A stretch of 64,000 bases of DNA from Pseudomonas sp. JUb42 (lineage in GTDB: Bacteria > Pseudomonadota > Gammaproteobacteria > Pseudomonadales > Pseudomonadaceae), in contig NZ_JANUFD010000016.1 of assembly GCF_024807945.1 (NCBI RefSeq), positions 62,001 to 126,000 of the forward strand. Reading direction: 5' to 3'. Positions 59,499 through 64,000 of the stretch are shown piece after piece (within the stretch, counting starts at the first letter, position 1; every line of letters starts with the position of its first letter). Position numbers and translations under genes: made by a program. A model generated the notes under the pieces. The model was not told the origin of the DNA, made no database searches, and was given only the letters and a program-made list of their open reading frames with translations.

Positions 59499-60008
59499 AT
59501 GAATGATGCTCTCTTGCCTGCAATCGCTTACGCGGCCTCGACCCCGCGTTTGGCTGTGAAATTTCCGGATAGCAATTCTGACGAACTATGGATAGCTGAT
59601 ATCAAAGCGTGCAATCCAGAGGGAAAGTGCCAGGTGTTCAGGGACGTAATGTTTGTTGAGTCCCAAGGCGCCACTTATATTTTTGGCATCGAACACGAGG
59701 ACGGTCGCCCAAGGGGCGTCAGAAATGAGTTGGCTGAGCAACAACAATTTTTTATCGAGTTTTTGCGGCACCAGAACGAGGCCTGGGACCGTGCGCTGGG
59801 AGGCCGGTCGGCCATGTTTCCCGGTTCAGAGTACGCCAGCCAACTCAAGGTAAGCGCAGCCTATATGGTCCAACGTGAGCATCTTGTGGACGTAATTTTG
59901 GGTTACCACAATCGTCAGGGTGAGTACGTGGTTGAAATGCTCGAGGATTCGGGAGAGTTTTTGGCGCACGCTCGATCTGTGTTGTCCTTCGACGAGCTGG
60001 ATCGTTGA
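59499..60008 (+). CDS. Hypothetical protein
   Basis: 169 aa from the ATG at 59499 (GGGAGG upstream, strong). Soluble, acidic, mixed alpha/beta, no signal peptide. Not recognised. The sequence is compatible with a small enzyme-inhibitor or immunity-type protein, but no motif supports that. It is the last chromosomal gene before the tRNA scar at 60124. A GACCGATCGGTC palindrome lies at 59280-59291 in the gap upstream. Confidence 0.75.
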   Translation: MNDALLPAIAYAASTPRLAVKFPDSNSDELWIADIKACNPEGKCQVFRDVMFVESQGATYIFGIEHEDGRPRGVRNELAEQQQFFIEFLRHQNEAWDRALGGRSAMFPGSEYASQLKVSAAYMVQREHLVDVILGYHNRQGEYVVEMLEDSGEFLAHARSVLSFDELDR

Positions 60009-60094
60009 TCGAGAACGAGTCAGGTGGACGTATTGTGGACGCTTCGACCGTTTTCAGGATTATGAAGGCGAGAAAGTTGAGTCTTAAAAACGAC

Positions 60095-60119
60095 GAAAGC
60101 CGCGCAATGCGCGGCTTTC
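60095..60119 (-). terminator. Terminator belonging to the tRNA
   Basis: GAAAGCCGCGC pairs with GCGCGGCTTTC and on the minus strand is followed by GTCGTTTTT. It sits 5 bases beyond the tRNA 3' end, as expected of a tRNA terminator. Confidence 0.85.
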
Positions 60120-60123
60120 AAGT

Positions 60124-60170
60124 TGGTGGGCCCACACGGACTCGAACCGTGGACCAAAGGATTATGAGTC
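60124..60170 (-). other. 3' fragment of a CAU-anticodon tRNA; probable att site
   Basis: On the minus strand GACTCATAATCCTTTGGTCC leads into GGTTCGAGTCC and a CCCACCA end: the anticodon loop (CAU), the variable region, the T arm, the acceptor 3' strand and CCA of a tRNA-Met or tRNA-Ile2. The 5' half is missing; beyond the anticodon stem the sequence is unrelated. This is the hallmark of an attachment-site remnant left by integration at a tRNA 3' end. Confidence 0.85.
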
Positions 60171-60552
60171 GCCAGATAATGCCCCGAGGCTAAGCAAGTC
60201 TAGGACATTCTTGGGAAGAGTACAAAAGGGTTAACCTCATGAAAACACGGAGGATATCCCAGTCTTTTCTGTTTTATGAAAACTGAGCGCTGTACCGCTG
60301 TTGTACCTTTCGGCATCGCTCCTTTACCGCCCGGCCTTCGCACCTAAACAGTGAGTTTGCCACGCGCTCACTGAACACCATTCAGACTTCTTGAGGCTTT
60401 ACCCGTCACGAGTTGATACGAATAGCGTTGAGCCTGTTCCAAATGGCGCACAAAGCCAATCAGCGGATCCTAGCGACCGACTCTGCTGAAGCTCGGTTTC
60501 CCCAGGCTGTTGTATGGGCCTTAGGAACCTTCGAATTATGATGATCCGCTGA
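60171..60552. other. Island-border DNA without a supported gene
   Basis: No gene is supported here. A 34-codon open minus-strand stretch (60368-60469) ends both ways in stop codons and may be coding debris. Composition differs from the DNA to the left. Confidence 0.5.
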
Positions 60553-60975
60553 CTAGCCTGGCATGGTCTTTGCAATCTCTTCGCGGGCTGCAGCCAACAC
60601 TTTTTCCAGCTCCTGGTGCAGATGATCTTCCGGACGCTTGCCCCCCAAAAATGAATTTGGAGACCTAAACCAGAAAGCCATTCCCCAGCCGTCTAGCGTT
60701 GGTTGCAGTGTTGTGATCACAAGGGCTAGGCCTGGTAGCAAATTCCATCCCTGATTTTCCGAGAACGCGTAGTCTGGATAGAGCGGTTGGCCTTGGTGCT
60801 CAACTGAAAAGATCCTCCGATTCGCCTCTGCTTGCTTAAGCGACATCGTGAACTGATCTAGTTCTCCGTCATGACGTAACGTTAGGCAATCTGGGGTTAA
60901 GAAGTGTCCTCCAGCAAGAATCTCGATCTTGGCCCTAGCAAGCGTCGCCTCAAGTCGTTGCTCTTTTCTAGCCAT
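60553..60975 (-). CDS. Hypothetical protein with a ParS/MbcA-like C-terminus
   Basis: 140 aa. The last ~55 residues (GWGMAFWFRSPNSFLGGKRPEDHLHQELEKVLAAAREE) follow the pattern of the Xre/MbcA/ParS toxin-binding domain (W-R-PN--LGG--P---L------V--AA). The N-terminus is not the usual Xre HTH but contains a coiled segment (RKEQRLEATLARAKIEILAGG). No RES or other toxin gene adjoins it, so it may be an orphan antitoxin-like protein or a divergent family. Recognition is by pattern only. Confidence 0.6.
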   Translation of the reverse strand: MARKEQRLEATLARAKIEILAGGHFLTPDCLTLRHDGELDQFTMSLKQAEANRRIFSVEHQGQPLYPDYAFSENQGWNLLPGLALVITTLQPTLDGWGMAFWFRSPNSFLGGKRPEDHLHQELEKVLAAAREEIAKTMPG

Positions 60976-61105
60976 AGCGCTTCGCCTCCGAACGGGAAAA
61001 ACTAACTATGATGGATGTCCCGCATCTCGTCACGAGATGCGGAGAGCCAGCATGAAAGTCCAAAGATTTCGCTGTTCTATGGGGGTATGTCGTAGCCGCG
61101 GTTTC

Positions 61106-61897
61106 TCAACTCGGCAGGTCAGCCGGCCCAAGAAGCGAAACGAGAGCTGGGACGTGTTCTGCCGCGCGTCCGATCAGGCAAAACTCTCGGCTGCTCGGCT
61201 GGGCAACCTGTGCAGGGTTGATGTGCACGACGCAGGCACCGGCGTGATGCGCAACGATGGGAATCTCGGCGGCCGGAAAGACCACGCCCGACGTGCCGAT
61301 CGATAGCAGAACGTCGCATTCTTTAGCGGCCAGAACCGCCCGCTTCCAGGCCGCAGCCGGTAGGTTTTCGCCGAACCACACGACGCCCGGGCGTAGTTTC
61401 CCGTTACAGCGGGGGCAGCGCGGCGGCTCGATCCTCAGACCTTCACTGGTGACCGGGTTTTCGAAGGGTAGGGCGGCTGGGGTTCGATGGCAGGCGAAGC
61501 ATTTGGGCTGCGCAAGGCTTCCATGCAGATGGATGACATCTGTTGAGCCGGCGCGAGCATGAAGGTCGTCGATGTTCTGGGTAACGACCGTCACTTCCCG
61601 AACCCTGGCCAATTGCGCGATGGCAAGATGTGCCGCATTCGGCACAGCACCCGCGACATGGGCCCGCCGCCACATGTACCAGCCCCAAACCAGCGCTGCA
61701 TCCTTGCGGAACGCGTCGGCCGTCTCCAGCTTTTCCGGATCATGATGGGCCCAGATGCCTGTCATTGGGTCGCGAAAGGTCGGTATGCCGCTTTCGGCCG
61801 AGATGCCGGCGCCAGTGAACACCACGATTCGCTTTGCGTCACGGATCAGTGCAGCGACTGTTTCGATCGGGCTGGGCATCTGCTCTCCACTCACCAT
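61106..61897 (-). CDS. Sir2-family NAD-dependent protein deacylase
   Basis: 263 aa from the ATG at 61897, with GGAGG six bases upstream. It has all sirtuin marks: FTGAGISAESGIPTFRD, TQNIDDLHARAGS, the catalytic histidine in IHLHGS, and four zinc cysteines (CFAC, CPRC). A complete CobB-type enzyme that removes acyl groups from lysine using NAD+. It lies inside the putative island, upstream of the ParS-like gene and downstream of the tandem repeats. A defence role is possible, as Sir2 domains are common in such systems, but this one lacks the extra domains of known defence sirtuins. Confidence 0.9.
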   Translation of the reverse strand: MVSGEQMPSPIETVAALIRDAKRIVVFTGAGISAESGIPTFRDPMTGIWAHHDPEKLETADAFRKDAALVWGWYMWRRAHVAGAVPNAAHLAIAQLARVREVTVVTQNIDDLHARAGSTDVIHLHGSLAQPKCFACHRTPAALPFENPVTSEGLRIEPPRCPRCNGKLRPGVVWFGENLPAAAWKRAVLAAKECDVLLSIGTSGVVFPAAEIPIVAHHAGACVVHINPAQVAQPSSREFCLIGRAAEHVPALVSLLGPADLPS

Positions 61898-62087
61898 AGG
61901 CTGCCTCCGCTAGAGGCATAGTTGCATGTGCTGCTCAATACACTCCGTATTCGATTCGGTCCAAATAATTACTGGCCGATAGATAGCAGTCATCATCAGC
62001 AAGCACACCAGCAGGGGTCCGGTAATCCAAGCCGCAACGTGGTTGTTGACCATGGCACGGCACGATCGCGGCGACCGCGAGACTGCA

Positions 62088-62460
62088 GCGATGCTGCGCC
62101 GAGTTGCTGAGACCTACTCTACACAGTCGGAGTGTTTCACTGTGAAACGCCCCCTGGGGGGACATATTTTTCGTTGGTCCGAAACTGTGGCGGTGCTGCG
62201 CCGAGCCGTTGAGACGTACTCTACAAAGGAGGAAGTGTTTCACTGTGAAACACTTCCAAGAAGAAGACGTCTTTTTCACTAGTGCGAAATTTCAGCGGCG
62301 CTGCGCCGGATCGCTGAGACGTACTCTCTAGAGCGGGGTGTTTCACTGTGAAACGCTCACCTGGAAAGCAAGGTCATTTTCGCCGGTCCCGGACTGCAGT
62401 AGTGCTGCACTGAATTGCTGAGGTGTACTTTACATATCAGGGAGTGTTCGATATTTGAAA
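62088..62460. repeat. Tandem array of ~103-bp units with GTTTCACTGTGAAAC palindromes
   Basis: Four blocks repeat at about 102-106 bases. Each carries GCTGCGCCGAG, then GAGACGTACTCTACA, then GTTTCACTGTGAAAC (palindromes start at 62134, 62237 and 62340, exactly 103 apart). The middle copy extends to a perfect 13-bp-arm dyad (62231-62257). The fourth block is decayed (GTTCGATATTTGAAA). No credible gene lies in the array; it fills the gap between a minus-strand gene and the sirtuin gene. I do not recognise it. Confidence 0.85.
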
Positions 62461-62478
62461 GTCACGACCACTTTACAC

Positions 62479-62504
62479 AAGAAGCCTGCAACAGCAGGCT
62501 TCTT
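62479..62504. other. Perfect hairpin at the edge of the repeat array
   Basis: AAGAAGCCTGC, an AACA loop and GCAGGCTTCTT. It lacks a T run on either strand, so it is not a clear terminator; it may end an RNA or mark the array edge. Confidence 0.6.
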
Positions 62505-62526
62505 GGCGCATCGAGAGGTATAAACA

Positions 62527-62805
62527 TTAGTGACTGTACGGAACCTTTTTCACCAGTAGCATCAGCTTATGGGCGTTATGGGTACTGCAAGTCCAAAATC
62601 CATGCTCAATTTGCTGAATCACAAATTTTTCCGTCGCGGTATTCGGTGCCCCGTGCCATCCATCATGCGATTGGTGAGCGAAAAAGTCCCCGACCGCAAT
62701 ACCAGAAAACGGAGTCGAGCTCTGGATCAGCCAGCTGCTGTCGTTGACGAATGACTCCTCGTAGACCTCAAGGTGATACTCGGTGGGCAAAAATGTAGGG
62801 GTCAT
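62527..62805 (-). CDS. Hypothetical protein, 92 aa
   Basis: Starts at the ATG at 62805 with GGAGG six bases upstream, so expression is likely. Soluble, rich in His and aromatic residues (GDFFAHQSHDGWHGAPNTATEKFVIQQIEHGFWTC). Not recognised. It lies directly upstream of the repeat array, on the same strand as the sirtuin and ParS-like genes. Confidence 0.7.
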   Translation of the reverse strand: MTPTFLPTEYHLEVYEESFVNDSSWLIQSSTPFSGIAVGDFFAHQSHDGWHGAPNTATEKFVIQQIEHGFWTCSTHNAHKLMLLVKKVPYSH

Positions 62806-62916
62806 AACTAGCCTCCAGTCTCGGACTTAGTCCCAAGCTAGATTGCCAGGACCTAAGTAAAAATTTATATGGCTGCAGAGAAAGCGATAGACCTGCAGTG
62901 GGTTATCAATCATTGA

Positions 62917-63534
62917 TCAAGATCGCGCCGGCATCGAGTCGAGCACCTCAAGCACCTTTTGCCCGTCGGGCATGCCTGACATGACTCTTAGAAATACAAC
63001 ATTCCGCCCTAGCACCTTCTTGATGGCTGCGGCTGAAAGAGGATGCTCAAGGATCTTGAAACCATCTAGGACCTGGTAGTGGCATTCGTCATCGTTACCC
63101 TCGTGGTCACGCATTTGAACCTTACCGGTCCCTCGCCCATAGGCCACGATGCCTTTGCCGTTTTCGTACAAAAAGACCACTTCATCCTTTTTAATACGGT
63201 TGATGTTCAGCTTCCAGGGCTCGTAGAACGCCGCGGCGGCTCGGTATGTCAACATCCAGTCATGATCCTCATCACTATGAGCTTTGTTGGTGTTCAAGAT
63301 ATGAAAACCAGTAGTGAATTTAGGCTCCGACTCTCCAACCTTTTTCAGGGCTTGTTCGGCAGCGTCGGCCCCTTGCTGAAGCAGCTTCAGCATGACCTCG
63401 TGCTTTGAAAGGTCGAGTTCAAGTGCTAGTTCTTCAATAAAGGTATACAGCTTCTCCGGCATACGGACGGTGGAGGCAATTGACTCTTTTTTGGTTTTTC
63501 TAGAGTTCTCAATGAGAGAAAGGATGTCGGTCAT
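62917..63534 (-). CDS. RHH-EVE/PUA-like fusion protein
   Basis: 205 aa from the ATG at 63534; an in-frame TTG at 63567 adds 11 residues. The N-terminal ~60 residues form a ribbon-helix-helix-like segment (ESIASTVRMPEKLYTFIEELALELDLSKHEVML). The C-terminal ~140 residues resemble an EVE/PUA-like fold (TTGFHILNTNKAHSDEDHDWMLTYRAAAAFYEPWKLNINRIKKDEVVFLYENGKGIVAYGRG). EVE domains bind modified cytosine or RNA. A fusion with an RHH segment suggests a DNA-binding regulator or a defence component. GGTTCAAAAAAGAACC lies just upstream and could be its operator. Confidence 0.7.
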   Translation of the reverse strand: MTDILSLIENSRKTKKESIASTVRMPEKLYTFIEELALELDLSKHEVMLKLLQQGADAAEQALKKVGESEPKFTTGFHILNTNKAHSDEDHDWMLTYRAAAAFYEPWKLNINRIKKDEVVFLYENGKGIVAYGRGTGKVQMRDHEGNDDECHYQVLDGFKILEHPLSAAAIKKVLGRNVVFLRVMSGMPDGQKVLEVLDSMPARS

Positions 63535-63574
63535 TGGTTGATCCAGGTTGATGGCTGTTGCGGCCAATCATGCA

Positions 63575-63592
63575 TGGTTCAAAAAAGAACCA
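63575..63592. promoter_or_regulatory. Short palindrome between divergent island genes
   Basis: TGGTTC, AAAAAA, GAACCA: a 6-bp inverted repeat with a 6-base A spacer, about 40 bases before the RHH-EVE start and 95 before the gene at 63688. A candidate RHH operator. Confidence 0.5.
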
Positions 63593-63687
63593 CAACAGAA
63601 TCATTTGTGAGTCTGTGTATTTTAAGCTGCAATCGTGACTTAAATTAACGATAAAATACGTTATCAACAATTATAGGGTGGGCCTTG

Positions 63688-64000
63688 ATGAGTAGTTCAG
63701 AGCCGTTTCAGATCCGCGACAGCTTCATTCGGGTCGACACCATGGTGGACACCTACGCACAAATGGCCGAAAGCGCGTTTGCGCTTTTTCTCGATGATGT
63801 TGCACACCCTGCCCGGCTTTTTCGACCTGGCTTTGACCCTAGTGAATTTCTCAATCAAGACGACCGAAAAACCAGCAATGGGATCAAAACCATTGTGTTC
63901 TCTGCGATGGCTATTGAAGCAGCGGCGTTCGAATTCGCCGCCATCCAGCTAGGGGATAAGATCGCCACAGACTATCTGGACAAGATGGACCTGTTAGGTA
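63688..64000 (+). CDS. Hypothetical protein, 5' part
   Basis: The frame is open from the ATG at 63688 to the window end (104 codons). AGGGTGG lies upstream. The visible part has helical stretches, including the segment TIVFSAMAIEAAAFEFAAIQLGDKIATDYLDK, which recalls HEPN-type helices without a clear RX4-6H motif yet. Divergent from the RHH-EVE gene, so both may share regulation. Cannot be identified from this fragment. Confidence 0.6.
   Translation, partial: MSSSEPFQIRDSFIRVDTMVDTYAQMAESAFALFLDDVAHPARLFRPGFDPSEFLNQDDRKTSNGIKTIVFSAMAIEAAAFEFAAIQLGDKIATDYLDKMDLLG

Noticed and set aside
60124..60195. A complete tRNA gene
   Set aside because: The 5' half (D arm and acceptor 5' strand) is absent; the sequence beyond the anticodon stem cannot pair with the 3' acceptor strand.
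61935..62279. 114-codon minus-strand frame in the repeat array
   Set aside because: The translation only echoes the DNA repeats, the period is not a multiple of three, and no ribosome-binding site is evident.
62134..62354. Reading GTTTCACTGTGAAAC as canonical chromosomal parS
   Set aside because: parS is an even 16-bp palindrome without the extra central base, and no ParAB genes are present. A relationship to partition-like sites remains possible but is unproven.
62088..62460. Reading the array as CRISPR
   Set aside because: Repeat blocks are of unequal similarity, the 103-base period is too long, and there are no cas genes nearby.

Overview
The window is a GC-rich chromosomal segment of a Pseudomonas, most likely of the P. 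fluorescens group. The evidence is the complete pqqFABCDE set with its peptidase, davBA beside pqqF, duplicated SfnB-type flavoproteins, a REP-associated transposase, and many dispersed REP doublets of the kinds found in fluorescent pseudomonads. Assignments rest on reading motifs and gene order; no database search was run.

Layout. (1) 1-13 kb is organosulfur scavenging: the end of a MetQ-type binding protein, a TauD-family dioxygenase with a complete ABC importer, then metI-metN-metQ with an SnaA/DszA-type flavin monooxygenase and two SfnB-type flavoproteins. A RAYT transposase flanked by inverted REPs sits between the two blocks. (2) 14.6-19.2 kb continues the sulfur theme: cystine importer tcyJLN, D-cysteine desulfhydrase and serine acetyltransferase. 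(3) 19.4-29.5 kb holds a small flagellar-rod-like protein, two large acyl-CoA dehydrogenases around a membrane GGDEF protein, a LysR regulator, a MOSC protein, a class-III aminotransferase and a Pmp3-type membrane peptide. (4) 29.6-37.2 kb is PQQ biosynthesis (pqqF-A-B-C-D-E-peptidase, minus strand); a REP doublet lies in frame inside pqqF. (5) 37.2-40.4 kb is lysine catabolism (davA, davB, Lrp-type regulator). (6) 40.6-47.8 kb contains a class II aldolase, a PotD-like binding protein and a four-carbon sugar-acid cluster (KdgT-like permease, DUF1537 kinase, PdxA2, DeoR). (7) 47.9-55.7 kb has a soluble chemoreceptor with its sensor at the C-terminus, a FUSC protein, and a yjfIJKLMC-like cluster (PspA homologue, rhomboid, DUF2491, DUF350, DUF1190, glutathionylspermidine-synthase-like). 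(8) 55.9-60 kb has a Fic protein with an elaborate operator region, an SMR pump, AraC and EamA proteins, and an unknown protein.

At 60,124-60,170 there is only the 3' part of a CAU-anticodon tRNA on the minus strand, with its terminator still attached on the left. This is the expected scar of an element integrated at a tRNA 3' end, so everything to the right appears to be a genomic island running out of the window. The island carries a ParS-like orphan, a Sir2-family deacylase, a tandem array of about 103-bp units each ending in the odd palindrome GTTTCACTGTGAAAC, a 92-aa unknown, an RHH-EVE fusion and a truncated unknown gene. The repeat array is the least explained structure in the window.
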